Position numbers and translations under genes: made by a program. Shown in pieces: positions 15,112 through 24,629 of a DNA stretch of 64,000 bases; position 1 is the first letter of the stretch; each line of letters opens with the position of its first letter. The notes beneath the pieces are model-generated. The model did no database searches. It had not been told where the DNA came from and was given only the letters and a program-made list of their open reading frames with translations. Origin of the DNA: Cypionkella sp. (GTDB taxonomy: Bacteria > Pseudomonadota > Alphaproteobacteria > Rhodobacterales > Rhodobacteraceae); the NCBI GenBank assembly GCA_023255415.1, contig JALRIN010000002.1, positions 62,001 through 126,000 of the forward strand, given 5' to 3'.

Positions 15112-15765
15112 ATGATCGCGTTTGAAAATGTTAGTAAGTCGTTTTGGACGGGTAAGTCGCGCAAGGTGATTCTTGATCGTGCGTCTTTCACCGTTGAGGT
15201 GGGCAATTCTTTGGGCATCCTGGCTAAGAATGGCACCGGCAAAACCACCGTTATCAATATGATGGCCGGGTTAGAAAAACCTGATGAGGGCAGAGTGATC
15301 CGCACCTCGCGCATCTCGTTTCCTTTGGGGTTTATGGGGGGGATGGTTGGCCGGCATTCCGCGAAAGAAAACGCACGCTATATAGCTCGGCTTTACGCAC
15401 TTGATCCCGATTATGTCGAAAGCTTTTGTCGCTGGCTGGCAAATATTGGCGAATATTTCGATATGCCCCTTGGCACGTTTTCGTCGGGGATGCGGTCGCG
15501 ATTTTCTTTTGCGCTGATGCTGGCGTTAGAATTTGACATCTATTTGATCGACGAAGGCATGCCAAGCTCGACGGATGTCGAATTCAACCGCAAGGCAGGC
15601 CAAGTGCTGCGCCAAAGGCTGAAAAACGCCACCGTGATCGTGGTTTCGCATCAGGCGGCGACGCTTGAGAAATTCTGCAGATCTGCGGCTGTTTTGCGCA
15701 ATGGCCAATTGTATAAATTTGAAACTTTAGAAGAAGCGAAGCGGCTTTATGACTACGAAACTTAA
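15112..15765 (+). CDS. kpsT: capsule polysaccharide export ATPase, KpsT family
   Basis: The ATP-binding subunit of an ABC exporter for capsular polysaccharide. It has Walker A LAKNGTGKTT (about 37-46), the short signature SSGMRSR, Walker B DIYLIDEG and the switch histidine in VVSHQ; length 217 aa fits KpsT/CtrD. I placed the start at ATG 15112 (MIAFENVSKSFWTG) by comparison with the family; AGGAGG lies far upstream, and ATG 15082 is the alternative. Its stop overlaps the kpsE start by 17 bases. The usual permease partner KpsM is not adjacent in this window. Confidence 0.85.
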   Translation: MIAFENVSKSFWTGKSRKVILDRASFTVEVGNSLGILAKNGTGKTTVINMMAGLEKPDEGRVIRTSRISFPLGFMGGMVGRHSAKENARYIARLYALDPDYVESFCRWLANIGEYFDMPLGTFSSGMRSRFSFALMLALEFDIYLIDEGMPSSTDVEFNRKAGQVLRQRLKNATVIVVSHQAATLEKFCRSAAVLRNGQLYKFETLEEAKRLYDYET

Positions 15766-17401
15766 AGTAACCCGGTTCCGCACCCGCCGCCCCGATCCTG
15801 TCGCCGTCGTGCCACCTCCGCGCAATTCCGACGCCGCCAGCACTGGCGCGATAACTGACCGGGCGTTTTTTCCAGAGCCTGACAGCGACGGCTTTTCCGG
15901 CATGACCTTTCCAACCGCCGCAGCCGCTGGCGATCAAACTTTGCCCGCGCAAATTGATGCCATCCGCCAAGAAGGCCTCACCGGACGGCAATTGCGTATG
16001 GCACGGCGTGTTGCACAAAAGCACGGGCTTGCTGCAACATCGGATTTCGATGCGGTCAGGCTGTTGCGCAATGCAGGAATTGACCCGTTTCAGACCAATT
16101 CGATTTTGGAACTTGTCGCGGCCGCAGGCAATGGCGCGCCGCCCCTGCCGCCCGAATCGCGGGCTTTGACCGTAACGCCGGGTGGCGATGGCGTGCAGCT
16201 GCCGCAGACGATCAAACCGATACAGGTGCCATCGACCGAGGTGGCGGCCGAACAGGCCCATATCGCCGAAGTCGCCCGCATTCAGCGCGATATCGTCGCA
16301 CGTCGCAAACGCAAATCGATGCTGCTGATGGCGCGGCTTTTTGTCTTTGTGGGGCTGCCAACACTTTTGGCGGGGATTTACTATTACACCATCGCAACGC
16401 CGCTTTATGCCTCGCATACCGAATTTGTTATCCAGCAGGCCGAATCGTCTTCGACCGGGCTTGGCAGCCTGATCAAAGGGTCGGCCTTTGCAACTTCGCA
16501 GGATTCGATTGCGGTGCAGGGCTATTTGCAAAGCCAAGACGCGATGGCACGGCTGGACGCCGATATCGGCTTTCGGGCGCATTTTTCTGACCCAAAAATT
16601 GATCCTATTCAGCGCATTGAACCCGAAGCGTCAAACACAGCGCTCTACAAGCTTTATCGCCGTAATGTGAAAATCTCTTATGATCCGAGCGAAGGCTTGA
16701 TCAAGATGGAGGTGATCGCAGCCGATCCGCAAACATCGGTGAAATTCTCCAAGGCCCTGATCGGATACGCAGAAGAGCAGGTCGATCAATTGACCGCGCG
16801 GCTGCGCGGCGACCAGATGAAAGGCGCGCTTGAGGCCTATCAGGACGCCGAGCAGAAGCTGACAGATGCAAACATGAAAGTGATCGAGCTGCAGGAAAAG
16901 AATAAGGTTGTCTCCTCCGAGACGGAAATTGGCCTTGTGACCTCGCAGATTGGCGCTTTGGAAAGCCAATTGACCCAAGAACAGCTGTCGATTGCGCAGA
17001 TGGAATCAAACGCCACCCCGAATAAGGCGCGGATGGATCCGATCAAACGCCGGATCGTCACCTTGGAAGATCAGATCGCTCAGATGCGCAGCAAGCTCAC
17101 CGAAAGCTCGGCCTCGGGGCAATCCTTGGCGCGGGTGCAATCCGAGCTGTTGATCGCCCAGGCCGATGTGGGCACGCGTCAAATCCTGCTCTCGACCGCG
17201 CTCACCGCGATGGAGGCTGCACGCAACGAGGCCAATCGGCAAACCCGCTATCTGTCGCTGGCCGTCAGCCCGATCGCACCAGATGAGCCGACATATCCCT
17301 TGGCATTTGAAAATACGCTGGTTGTGATGCTGATCTTTATCGGCATATACCTGATGATCTCGATGACCGTCGCAATCCTCCATGAACAGGTGACAGCTTA
17401 G
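15749..17401 (+). CDS. kpsE: capsule polysaccharide export inner-membrane protein, KpsE/CtrB/BexC family
   Basis: An inner-membrane protein of the polysaccharide co-polymerase type that links the ABC exporter to the outer-membrane channel. It has a first membrane helix near 193-212 (LLMARLFVFVGLPTLLAGIY), a large periplasmic part rich in coiled coil (about 340-490) and a C-terminal helix (NTLVVMLIFIGIYLMISM). The first 185 residues form an unusually long cytoplasmic extension, rich in Pro and Ala; most KpsE proteins start shortly before the first helix. It overlaps kpsT and ends one base before kdsA, so the three genes form one unit. Confidence 0.85.
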   Translation: MTTKLKVTRFRTRRPDPVAVVPPPRNSDAASTGAITDRAFFPEPDSDGFSGMTFPTAAAAGDQTLPAQIDAIRQEGLTGRQLRMARRVAQKHGLAATSDFDAVRLLRNAGIDPFQTNSILELVAAAGNGAPPLPPESRALTVTPGGDGVQLPQTIKPIQVPSTEVAAEQAHIAEVARIQRDIVARRKRKSMLLMARLFVFVGLPTLLAGIYYYTIATPLYASHTEFVIQQAESSSTGLGSLIKGSAFATSQDSIAVQGYLQSQDAMARLDADIGFRAHFSDPKIDPIQRIEPEASNTALYKLYRRNVKISYDPSEGLIKMEVIAADPQTSVKFSKALIGYAEEQVDQLTARLRGDQMKGALEAYQDAEQKLTDANMKVIELQEKNKVVSSETEIGLVTSQIGALESQLTQEQLSIAQMESNATPNKARMDPIKRRIVTLEDQIAQMRSKLTESSASGQSLARVQSELLIAQADVGTRQILLSTALTAMEAARNEANRQTRYLSLAVSPIAPDEPTYPLAFENTLVVMLIFIGIYLMISMTVAILHEQVTA

Positions 17402-17402
17402 T

Positions 17403-18236
17403 ATGAACCACCCCGTTGCAATCGCTGGGCTGACCGCTGGCAATGACCGCCCCTTGTTGGTGATATCGGGGCCGTGTCAGCTGGAAAGCCTGGATCACGC
17501 GCAGATGATTGCGGGGGTGATGGCAGAGGCCTGCGCGCAAGCCGGCGCGCAGTTTGTCTTCAAGGCCAGCTACGACAAGGCCAATCGCTCGTCGCTGTCG
17601 GGCCGGCGTGGCATGGGGATCGAGGCAGGGCTGAAGGTTTTGCAAAGCATTCGCGCCACCGGGATTCCTGTGCTGACCGATGTGCATGACGCAGGCCAGG
17701 CGCGCGAGGCCGCAAGCGTCGTAGATGTCATCCAGATTCCAGCGTTTTTGTGCCGCCAGACCGATCTTTTGCTGACCGCTGGGCAGACGGGCGCCGTGGT
17801 CAATATCAAAAAGGGCCAGTTTCTGGCACCTTGGGATATGCAGAATGTCGCCGAAAAGGTCGCATCGACCGGCAATGACAAGATCCTTTTGACCGAACGC
17901 GGCACCAGTTTTGGCTATAACACCCTTGTCGCCGATATGCGGGCGCTGCCGATTATGGCGCGCACGGGCTATCCGGTGATTATGGATGCCACCCATTCGG
18001 TGCAACAGCCCGGCGGCAATGGCACCTCTTCGGGTGGGCAGCGCGAATATGCGCCGGTGATGGCACGCGCGGCTGTCGCTCTTGGTGTCGCTGGCGTGTT
18101 TATCGAGACGCATGAAGACCCCGATCAGGCGCCGTCAGATGGGCCAAATATGATTCCGCTGGCGCAGATGCCAGCGCTGATTGCCAGCCTGATGGCTTTT
18201 GACCGTCTGGCCAAGGCCGACCCGTTGCAGGCCTAA
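17403..18236 (+). CDS. kdsA: 3-deoxy-8-phosphooctulonate synthase (KDO-8-P synthase)
   Basis: Condenses phosphoenolpyruvate and arabinose 5-phosphate to KDO 8-phosphate, the precursor of the sugar that joins lipid A to the core and can link group 2 capsules to their lipid anchor. Family landmarks are GPCQLES (residues 20-26), FKASYDKANRSS, VLTDVH, QIPAFLCRQTDLL and the GTSFGYN/TGYPVIMDATHSVQ blocks. Length 277 aa is normal. It follows kpsE by one base, which ties KDO supply to capsule export. Its stop overlaps the end of the convergent flavoprotein gene. Confidence 0.95.
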   Translation: MNHPVAIAGLTAGNDRPLLVISGPCQLESLDHAQMIAGVMAEACAQAGAQFVFKASYDKANRSSLSGRRGMGIEAGLKVLQSIRATGIPVLTDVHDAGQAREAASVVDVIQIPAFLCRQTDLLLTAGQTGAVVNIKKGQFLAPWDMQNVAEKVASTGNDKILLTERGTSFGYNTLVADMRALPIMARTGYPVIMDATHSVQQPGGNGTSSGGQREYAPVMARAAVALGVAGVFIETHEDPDQAPSDGPNMIPLAQMPALIASLMAFDRLAKADPLQA

Positions 18237-19411
18237 GCCACCTGCCCCGCAGCCCAGCCCGACGACCAAGCCCACTGAAAATTATAGCCGCCAAGCCAGC
18301 CGGTCACATCGACGACTTCGCCAATGAAATAAAGGCCTGGCACCGCTTTTGCCATCATCGTACGGCTGTCCAAATCGGCCGTGTCAACGCCGCCCAGCGT
18401 CACCTCGGCGGTGCGGTAGCCTTCGGACCCCACCGGCACCAAGCGCCACGCCTGCACCAAAGCGGCGACCCGCGCCAGCTCGGCCTTCGAGATTTCGGCC
18501 ATCGGCTGCACGATCCCCGAAACAGCCTCCAGATGGCGCGCCAGTTTCTCGGGCAGAAACCGCGCCAAAGCCGTGCGCAAAGCGCTGCGCCCGGCCTCTT
18601 GCTTGGCCTGCCCCAGCACCGCCAGCACATCCAACTGCGGCGCCAGATTAACCTGCAAGGCCTCGCCCTCGCGCCAATAGTTCGAGATTTGCAGCACCGC
18701 AGGCCCCGACAGCCCGCGATGAGTGAACAGCACCGCCTCATCAAAGGCCGCTCGCCCGCAACCGACCCGCGCCTGCGTGGCAAGCCCTGCCAGCGGTACC
18801 ATCCAGTCTAATTCCTGCGCCGAAAAGGTCAGCGGCACCAAACCGGGACGCGTCTCGACCAGCCCCAGCCCGAATTGCGTGGCGATCTGGTAGCCGAGCC
18901 CGGTCGCGCCCATTTTCGGAATAGACTTGCCCCCCGAAGCCACCACCATCGAGGCCGCCTGCACCCGGCCACGTCCCAGATCCACCGAAAAACCCTCGCC
19001 CGCGCGCGCGATTCCCGTGACTGCGCAATCAAGCCACAGCTCGCCCCCCGCCTCGGCCAAATCCCGCAGCAGCATCTCGACAATCTGGCGCGCCGAGCCG
19101 TCGCAGAACAGCTGACCCAGCGTCTTTTCATGCCAAGCAATGCCCGCAGCCTCAATCCGCGCAATAAAATCCCATTGGGTATACCGCTTTAGGGCAGAAA
19201 GCGCGAAACGCGGGTTCTGCGACAAAAACCGATCCGGTGCGATGCCCAGATTGGTGAAATTGCACCGCCCGCCGCCCGAGATACGAATCTTCTCACCTGC
19301 GGCCTTGGCATGATCCACCACTAAGACCCGCCGACCCCGGCGCGCAGCCTCGATCGCGGCAAAAAGCCCCGCCGCACCTGCTCCGATAACGATGACATCT
19401 ACCTGTTTCAT
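18233..19411 (-). CDS. NAD(P)/FAD-dependent oxidoreductase, HI0933/BaiN-like flavoprotein
   Basis: A flavoprotein of the HI0933-like family. It has the Rossmann motif GAGAAGLFAA (about 10-19), the family signature KIRISGGGRCNFTN, and a C-terminal segment with GGVDTADLDSRTM and YNFQWAWSSGWAAG that closes the FAD site. The reaction is not established for most members; BaiN reduces bile acid intermediates in gut bacteria, which is unlikely to be the role here. I chose the start ATG 19411 after GGAAGGG; the frame runs on to 19450 without support. It converges on kdsA with a four-base overlap of stops. Confidence 0.85.
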   Translation of the reverse strand: MKQVDVIVIGAGAAGLFAAIEAARRGRRVLVVDHAKAAGEKIRISGGGRCNFTNLGIAPDRFLSQNPRFALSALKRYTQWDFIARIEAAGIAWHEKTLGQLFCDGSARQIVEMLLRDLAEAGGELWLDCAVTGIARAGEGFSVDLGRGRVQAASMVVASGGKSIPKMGATGLGYQIATQFGLGLVETRPGLVPLTFSAQELDWMVPLAGLATQARVGCGRAAFDEAVLFTHRGLSGPAVLQISNYWREGEALQVNLAPQLDVLAVLGQAKQEAGRSALRTALARFLPEKLARHLEAVSGIVQPMAEISKAELARVAALVQAWRLVPVGSEGYRTAEVTLGGVDTADLDSRTMMAKAVPGLYFIGEVVDVTGWLGGYNFQWAWSSGWAAGQVA

Positions 19412-19474
19412 GGCCCTTCCTAAGCCAGAAAGCCCTTGTTTGACAACCACATGCAGATTTTAGCAAAAAGCCCC

Positions 19475-19503
19475 TTGCACCCCTCGAAGCGCTTCGCTAA
19501 ATA
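19475..19503 (+). promoter_or_regulatory. promoter of tRNA-Gln
   Basis: TTGCAC (19475-19480) and TAAATA (19498-19503) with a 17-base spacer. The predicted start of transcription is a few bases before the mature tRNA 5' end at 19514. Confidence 0.65.
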
Positions 19504-19513
19504 CCGCCGAAGT

Positions 19514-19588
19514 TGGGGCGTCGCCAAGCGGTAAGGCATCGGTTTTTGGTACCGACATACGGAGGTTCGATCCCTCCCGCCCCAGCCA
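19514..19588 (+). tRNA. tRNA-Gln (anticodon UUG)
   Basis: A complete cloverleaf. The acceptor stem TGGGGCG pairs with CGCCCCA, the D arm has GCC/GGC, and the anticodon stem TCGGT/ACCGA encloses the loop TTTTGGT with anticodon TTG. The T arm is GGAGG/CCTCC around TTCGATC. The discriminator G and an encoded CCA follow. No integrated element adjoins it. Confidence 0.95.
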
Positions 19589-19723
19589 AATCAGAGAAAA
19601 GATTGAAACCTTTGCGCGGCAAGCTGGCACGTGCTGCTTTCGGCCGGTCGCGTGGCAGACCATTGACGCCGCCGCCGCCTTGGTGGAAACAGCGCCATCC
19701 CTAGCCGATGGAAAATCACCACC

Positions 19724-20173
19724 ATGAGCCTTCGCCGTCTTGCCCTGATCAGCCTTCTGCCGCTGGTGGCCTGCGCCGCCCCCCGCAGCGAGATGAAACT
19801 TTACCCGCTGCGCGGCCCGATTGCCGCCGCGAACCCGGCCTTGATCATCGATTTAAACGCCAAGGTCACTGAAACCACCTCGGGCACGCTGGCGTTCAAA
19901 CTGCCGCCTCGAGTGAAATGCAAAGGCACTTGGACCACGGTTTCGCCGCGTGAAATTGCCCGCACAAAGGGGTTTTCGCTTAGCCTGCGCGGCCCGAACG
20001 GCAATTTGGATCGCACAATCAAGACGCTTGCTGGTGTAAATGACGGAGAAATCTATGCGGTGTGCAGCGATGGCACCCGCGTTCAAGGGAGCTTCAAGAT
20101 CGGCAGCGGCACCATCAGCGGCACGGGCAGCGCCACAGATACTAACGGCAATGTTTATAAGCTTTTGTTTTAA
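19724..20173 (+). CDS. small putative lipoprotein of unknown function (149 aa)
   Basis: It begins with a lipoprotein signal peptide, LALISLLPLVAC, with the lipobox Cys at residue 17. The mature part is predominantly beta, with two further cysteines (KCKGTW and AVCSDG) that could form a disulfide in the periplasm, and ends in a Gly/Thr/Ser-rich strand repeat (GSGTISGTGSATDTNG). I do not recognise a family. It stands alone between tRNA-Gln and nrdJ and is followed by a strong terminator. Confidence 0.7.
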   Translation: MSLRRLALISLLPLVACAAPRSEMKLYPLRGPIAAANPALIIDLNAKVTETTSGTLAFKLPPRVKCKGTWTTVSPREIARTKGFSLSLRGPNGNLDRTIKTLAGVNDGEIYAVCSDGTRVQGSFKIGSGTISGTGSATDTNGNVYKLLF

Positions 20174-20193
20174 AACAAAGTGCCAGATTGCAA

Positions 20194-20225
20194 AACGGCG
20201 GCTCTGATCGAGCCGCCGTTTTTTT
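20194..20225 (+). terminator. intrinsic terminator between the lipoprotein gene and nrdJ
   Basis: An eleven-pair stem, AACGGCGGCTC with GAGCCGCCGTT and a five-base loop, followed by seven T on the plus strand. Four A on the other side give TTTT on the minus strand, so it probably also ends the convergent nrdJ transcript. Confidence 0.9.
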
Positions 20226-20241
20226 ATCTGAACTGCCGGTC

Positions 20242-23200
20242 TTAGGAACAGCCGCTGGTGCCGCCGCAGGTGTTGCACTTCATGCAGGTGCCGTTGCGCA
20301 CCAATGTGTAGTTGCCGCACTCGCCACAAGGATCACCTTCGTAGCCCTGCATCTTGGCCTTGACCCGCGCGTCCATGGTGACGGTGCCCGAGGCCAGCGC
20401 CGTGCTGCCCGACGACACCGCCCGCGCGGTTTCGGGGATCAGCATATTCAACGTCGAGACCGGATCGGTGCCATTGGCCAGTGCCTGCGCGCCCATCCCG
20501 CCTTGCATCGCCACCAATTCTTGCGGCAGACGCTTGCGCAGATAGCCGGTCGAGCTGATTTGCTTCAACACCTCAAGCCCGCGCGAGGCCGCAATATCGC
20601 TCATCTCCGAGATATTGCGCTTGCCCTCTTCTTCGCCACGCCCCAGATCGTCGAAAGACGCGCCGGTGGGTTTGACATGCGCAAGATCGGTGCGGTCCAG
20701 ATAAGAAATCGCCAACTCACGGAAGATGTAATCCAAGATCGACGTGGCATTTTTTACCGAGTCATTGCCCTGCACCATGCCCGCAGGTTCAAAGCGGGTG
20801 AAGGTAAATGCTTCGACAAATTCTTCCAGCGGCACACCGTATTGCAGACCCACCGAAACCGCGATGGCAAAGTTGTTCATCATGGCACGGAAGCCTGCGC
20901 CTTCCTTGTGCATGTCGATGAAAATCTCGCCCAGACGGCCGTCACCATATTCGCCCGTGCGCAGATAGACCTTATGGCCGCCGACGATGGCTTTTTGCGT
21001 ATAGCCCTTGCGCCGCTCGGGCAGTTTTTCGCGGTTGGTGCGGATGATTTCCTTGATGATGATCTTCTCGACGATCTTTTCGGCCAAGACAGCGGCCTTT
21101 TCTTGCGCCGATCCGGTCGCCAGCACCTCTTCGGCCTCTTCATCGTCTTCAACCAAGGCCGAGGCCAAGGGCTGTGACAGTTTCGATCCGTCGCGATAAA
21201 GCGCGTTGGCCTTGATGCCAAGGCTGTGGCTTAGCTCATAGGCGGCCAAGGTCTCTTCGATTGTGGCCGAGTTTGGCATGTTGATGGTTTTGGAAATCGC
21301 TCCCGAGATGAAGGACTGCGCCGCCGCCATCATATGGATATGGCTTTCCACCGAGAGATAGCGCTTGCCAGTCTTGCCGCAGGGATTGGCGCAATCGAAC
21401 ACCGAATAATGCTCTTTCTTCAGGAAAGGCGCGCCTTCCAGTGTCATCGTGCCGCAAACATGGTCGTTGGCCGCGTCAATCTGCGCCTTGGTAAAGCCAA
21501 GGTGGCGCAGCAAATCAAAACTGGGGTCCATCAGCTTGGCGGCAGGAATGCCCAAGCTGCCCTTGCAGAAATCCTCGCCCAGCGTCCATTGGTTGAACAC
21601 AAAGCGAATATCAAAGGCCGAAGGCAGCGCGGCTTCGATCTTTTCCAACTCGCGCGGGCCAAAGCCATGACCGATCAGCGCGGTTGGATTGATGCCGGGG
21701 CAATTGCCGATGGTGCCGTGGCCCACCGCATAGGCGACGATCTCTGCCGCCTGCGAGGTGGAATAGCCCAGCTTTTCCAAAGCTGCGGGCACCGATTGGT
21801 TGATGATCTTGAAATAGCCGCCGCCCGCCAGTTTCTTGAACTTCACCAGTGCAAAGTCAGGCTCGATTCCGGTGGTGTCGCAATCCATCACCAGACCGAT
21901 GGTGCCGGTGGGCGCGATCACGGTGGTCTGCGCGTTGCGGAAGCCGTGCGCCTCGCCCAGGCTTAGCGCCTCGTCCCAAGCCGATTTTGCCAGCGTGATC
22001 AGCATCTGATCCGGGCAATTGGCGGCGTCCAGTGCCACCGGTTTGACGTTCAGCCCCTCATAGCCTTCGGTCTTGCCATAAGCCGCCGCGCGGTGGTTGC
22101 GGATGACCCGCATCATATGGCCCGCGTTGCGCGCATAGCCCGCAAAGGCCCCCAGCTTGGCCGCAATCTCTGCCGAAGTTGCATAGGTCACGCCGGTCAT
22201 CAGCGCCGTCAGCGCGCCGCACATTGCCCGGCCTTCAACGCTGTCATAGCCAAGGCCCATATTCATCAGCAGACCGCCGATATTGGCATAGCCCAGTCCC
22301 AAGGTGCGAAAATCAAACGAGCGCTGCGCGATTTCCTGGCTTGGGAACTGCGCCATCATCACCGAGATTTCCAGCGTCAGCGTCCAAAGCCGGGTCGCAT
22401 GCATATAAGAGGCCGCATCGAACTGCCCTTCGCTGAAAAACGTCAGCAGGTTCATCGAGGCCAAGTTGCAGGCGGTATCGTCCAGGAACATATATTCCGA
22501 GCAAGGGTTCGACCCGCGGATCGCACCGTCCTCTGGGCAGGTGTGCCAGGCGTTGACGGTGTCGTGAAACTGAATGCCCGGATCAGCGCAGGCCCATGCC
22601 GCATGGCCGACCTGATCCCAAAGATCGCGCGCCTTAAGGGTTTTGGCGGTCTTGCCATCGGTGCGCCGGATCAGCGCCCAATCGGCATCGTCTTTTACCG
22701 CTTGCAAGAAAGCATCGGTCACGCGCACCGAGTTGTTCGAGTTTTGCCCCGAAACCGTGGTATAGGCCTCGGAATCCCAATCCACGTCATAGGTGGGGAA
22801 TTCGATCGAGGTGAAGCCCTGCCGCGCGTATTGCAAAATGCGGTTGGTATAGGTGTCGGGGATCATCGCCTTTTTGGCCGAGCGGATCGCAGCTTTCAGC
22901 GCTGCATTCTTGGCCGGATCAACCGAATCCTCTGACGCGCCATCCCAAGTGCGAATGGCGGTGAAAATCTCGTTCAAACGCAACTCATGCGCTTTCGAGC
23001 CTGCGACCAAAGACGCAACCTTTTGCTCTTCGATCACCTTCCAATTGACGAATTCTTCGACATCGGGGTGATCCATGTCGCAGATTACCATCTTGGCTGC
23101 GCGCCGCGTGGTGCCGCCCGATTTGATCGCGCCGGCAGCCCGGTCGCCAATTTTCAAAAAGCCCATCAACCCCGAGGATTTACCCCCGCCCGACAGCTTT

Positions 23201-23928
23201 TCCCCCTCGCCGCGCAGCGACGAGAAATTGGTGCCGGTGCCCGAACCGTATTTGAACAGCCGCGCCTCGCGCACCCACAGATCCATAATGCCGCCATCGC
23301 CGACCAGATCGTCTTTGACCGATTGGATAAAGCAGGCATGCGGCTGAGGATGTTCATAGGCCGATGACGATTTTGTTAGCTTACCCGTTTGATAATCCAC
23401 ATAATAATGGCCTTGGCTTGGGCCATCAATGCCATAGGCCCAATGCAGGCCGGTGTTAAACCACTGTGGGCTGTTGGGGGCTGCCATCTGACGCGCCAGC
23501 ATGAAGCGCATCTCGTCATAATAAACGCGGGCATCGGATTCGCTGCCAAAATAGCCGCCCTTCCAGCCCCAATAGGTCCAGGCCCCTGCCAGACGGTCGA
23601 ACACTTGTTTGGCCGAGGTTTCGCCAACAAACCGCGCCTCGGGCGGCAGCTTTGCCAATTCGGCCTCATCGGGCACCGAGCGCAACAAGAAATCGGGCAC
23701 GCCCTTTTCTTTTACCTTTTTTGACACGGCAGGCACCCCGGCCCGGCGGAAATACTTTTGCGCCAAAACATCCGATGCAACCTGGCTCCAGCTGGTGGGA
23801 ACCTCGACGGCCTCGTTGCGAAACACCACGGTGCCATCGGGATTGCGAATCTCGGAGGTGGTGGTCGAAAACGCGATGTTGCCATAGGCGCCGCTGGCAT
23901 CGGTGGTGAATTTCCGCTCGATTTTCAT
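20242..23928 (-). CDS. nrdJ: vitamin B12-dependent (class II) ribonucleotide reductase
   Basis: Reduces ribonucleotides to deoxyribonucleotides with adenosylcobalamin as radical source, independent of oxygen. At 1228 aa it is the long alphaproteobacterial form. Visible parts are the N-terminal domain, the active-site barrel with [11 protein letters not shown] and [12 protein letters not shown], the [20 protein letters not shown] loop, and a C-terminal zinc-ribbon-like tail with four CxxC-type cysteine pairs ([18 protein letters not shown]). The extra domain near 920-1130 is typical of the class. No cobalamin riboswitch was seen upstream; a candidate NrdR box lies about 230 bases before the start. 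Confidence 0.97.
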   Translation of the reverse strand: MKIERKFTTDASGAYGNIAFSTTTSEIRNPDGTVVFRNEAVEVPTSWSQVASDVLAQKYFRRAGVPAVSKKVKEKGVPDFLLRSVPDEAELAKLPPEARFVGETSAKQVFDRLAGAWTYWGWKGGYFGSESDARVYYDEMRFMLARQMAAPNSPQWFNTGLHWAYGIDGPSQGHYYVDYQTGKLTKSSSAYEHPQPHACFIQSVKDDLVGDGGIMDLWVREARLFKYGSGTGTNFSSLRGEGEKLSGGGKSSGLMGFLKIGDRAAGAIKSGGTTRRAAKMVICDMDHPDVEEFVNWKVIEEQKVASLVAGSKAHELRLNEIFTAIRTWDGASEDSVDPAKNAALKAAIRSAKKAMIPDTYTNRILQYARQGFTSIEFPTYDVDWDSEAYTTVSGQNSNNSVRVTDAFLQAVKDDADWALIRRTDGKTAKTLKARDLWDQVGHAAWACADPGIQFHDTVNAWHTCPEDGAIRGSNPCSEYMFLDDTACNLASMNLLTFFSEGQFDAASYMHATRLWTLTLEISVMMAQFPSQEIAQRSFDFRTLGLGYANIGGLLMNMGLGYDSVEGRAMCGALTALMTGVTYATSAEIAAKLGAFAGYARNAGHMMRVIRNHRAAAYGKTEGYEGLNVKPVALDAANCPDQMLITLAKSAWDEALSLGEAHGFRNAQTTVIAPTGTIGLVMDCDTTGIEPDFALVKFKKLAGGGYFKIINQSVPAALEKLGYSTSQAAEIVAYAVGHGTIGNCPGINPTALIGHGFGPRELEKIEAALPSAFDIRFVFNQWTLGEDFCKGSLGIPAAKLMDPSFDLLRHLGFTKAQIDAANDHVCGTMTLEGAPFLKKEHYSVFDCANPCGKTGKRYLSVESHIHMMAAAQSFISGAISKTINMPNSATIEETLAAYELSHSLGIKANALYRDGSKLSQPLASALVEDDEEAEEVLATGSAQEKAAVLAEKIVEKIIIKEIIRTNREKLPERRKGYTQKAIVGGHKVYLRTGEYGDGRLGEIFIDMHKEGAGFRAMMNNFAIAVSVGLQYGVPLEEFVEAFTFTRFEPAGMVQGNDSVKNATSILDYIFRELAISYLDRTDLAHVKPTGASFDDLGRGEEEGKRNISEMSDIAASRGLEVLKQISSTGYLRKRLPQELVAMQGGMGAQALANGTDPVSTLNMLIPETARAVSSGSTALASGTVTMDARVKAKMQGYEGDPCGECGNYTLVRNGTCMKCNTCGGTSGCS

Positions 23929-24154
23929 CTGCCTGTCCCTTGTCTTGGCGAGGTTCTGCGTGCCCTCGTCCTGTCCCTAATGTCTTGCGCCATAGCGTTT
24001 CGCTCTTTTGGTCAACCGATCCCGCAGCCTGCTGCCTTTAGCCGCTGCAAAATCCATCGAATGAAAGGCGTCACAGCTGTAAAGGCCGACCCTTATCGCG
24101 CTTGGTTAACCTGTCCGAGTTTGGCAAAAGCAGCAACGATTATTTTAGACTTAT

Positions 24155-24170
24155 GCACTACATTTTGTGT
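24155..24170 (-). promoter_or_regulatory. candidate NrdR box upstream of nrdJ
   Basis: On the minus strand the sequence is ACACAAAATGTAGTGC, matching 12 of 16 positions of the NrdR consensus palindrome ACACTATATATAGTGT as I remember it. NrdR is the zinc-finger ATP-cone repressor of ribonucleotide reductase genes, and nrdJ is a usual target. NrdR boxes normally come in pairs about 31 bases apart; no second box was found at that spacing, which lowers confidence. Confidence 0.4.
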
Positions 24171-24432
24171 GTGTTAAAAATTGACGTCTACGGATGGGGT
24201 GATTTAAGCGTAAACCTCTTGCGGCCTCTGCGCGGGGGATCTGCGGCGCCCAGCGATTGGAATGGGGCAAAAATCAATTGAAAATCAGCCTTTGCGACAA
24301 AAGCCTCAGATCAGATCGCAAGACAACCTAAAGGGGAAATGCTTGCAGTATACTCGCGCCAGATCCCAAAGCATTAACCGCCGCTACGCGAAAGCGCCGC
24401 GCCCAGCTTTGAACCAAACCGGACGGATGCTG

Positions 24433-24458
24433 AAAAAAGTGGCAGATCGGGCCACTTT
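24433..24458 (-). terminator. orphan terminator-like hairpin on the minus strand
   Basis: AAAGTGGC (24436-24443) pairs with GCCACTTT (24451-24458) around a seven-base loop, and the minus strand continues with TTTC, making an intrinsic terminator shape. No minus-strand gene lies between it and the fur start at 24630. An unannotated short transcript is possible; chance folding is not excluded. Confidence 0.4.
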
Positions 24459-24629
24459 GGCGGCGATTGCCCTGCTACGGTTTCCTGCTTTGGCAGGATC
24501 TGCGATTCTTTTATCCAAGTCGCGCTGGGCCCCAAACAGCGCCCAAAGCTCTTGTTCGGCAAAACATCTGGCGGTGACCTTGGCTTTGGACTAAAGTTGC
24601 GGCCTCAGAACAAGAAGCGGAGCCGAAGG

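Larger units (their letters stand above)
23929..24629. other. 700-base non-coding region between nrdJ and fur
   Basis: This is the divergent control region of nrdJ and fur. It contains a NrdR-box-like palindrome (24155-24170) and a hairpin with a T run on the minus strand (24433-24458) that ends no known gene. The ORFs that cross it (for example 24262-24594) have no ribosome binding site and no protein-like pattern. Confidence 0.6.

Noticed and set aside
19514..19588. tRNA-Gln as a second integration site
   Set aside because: No integrase, no duplicated tRNA 3' end and no change of base composition nearby.
20188..21177. 329-codon ORF opposite nrdJ
   Set aside because: Starts within the terminator region of the lipoprotein gene and shadows nrdJ; no domain.
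23929..24170. Cobalamin riboswitch before the B12-dependent reductase
   Set aside because: Looked for the B12-box and the multi-arm core; neither is visible. The enzyme uses B12 but is apparently not controlled by it through a riboswitch here.
24262..24594. Plus-strand 110-codon ORF before fur
   Set aside because: No ribosome binding site, contains the orphan hairpin, and no protein-like pattern.
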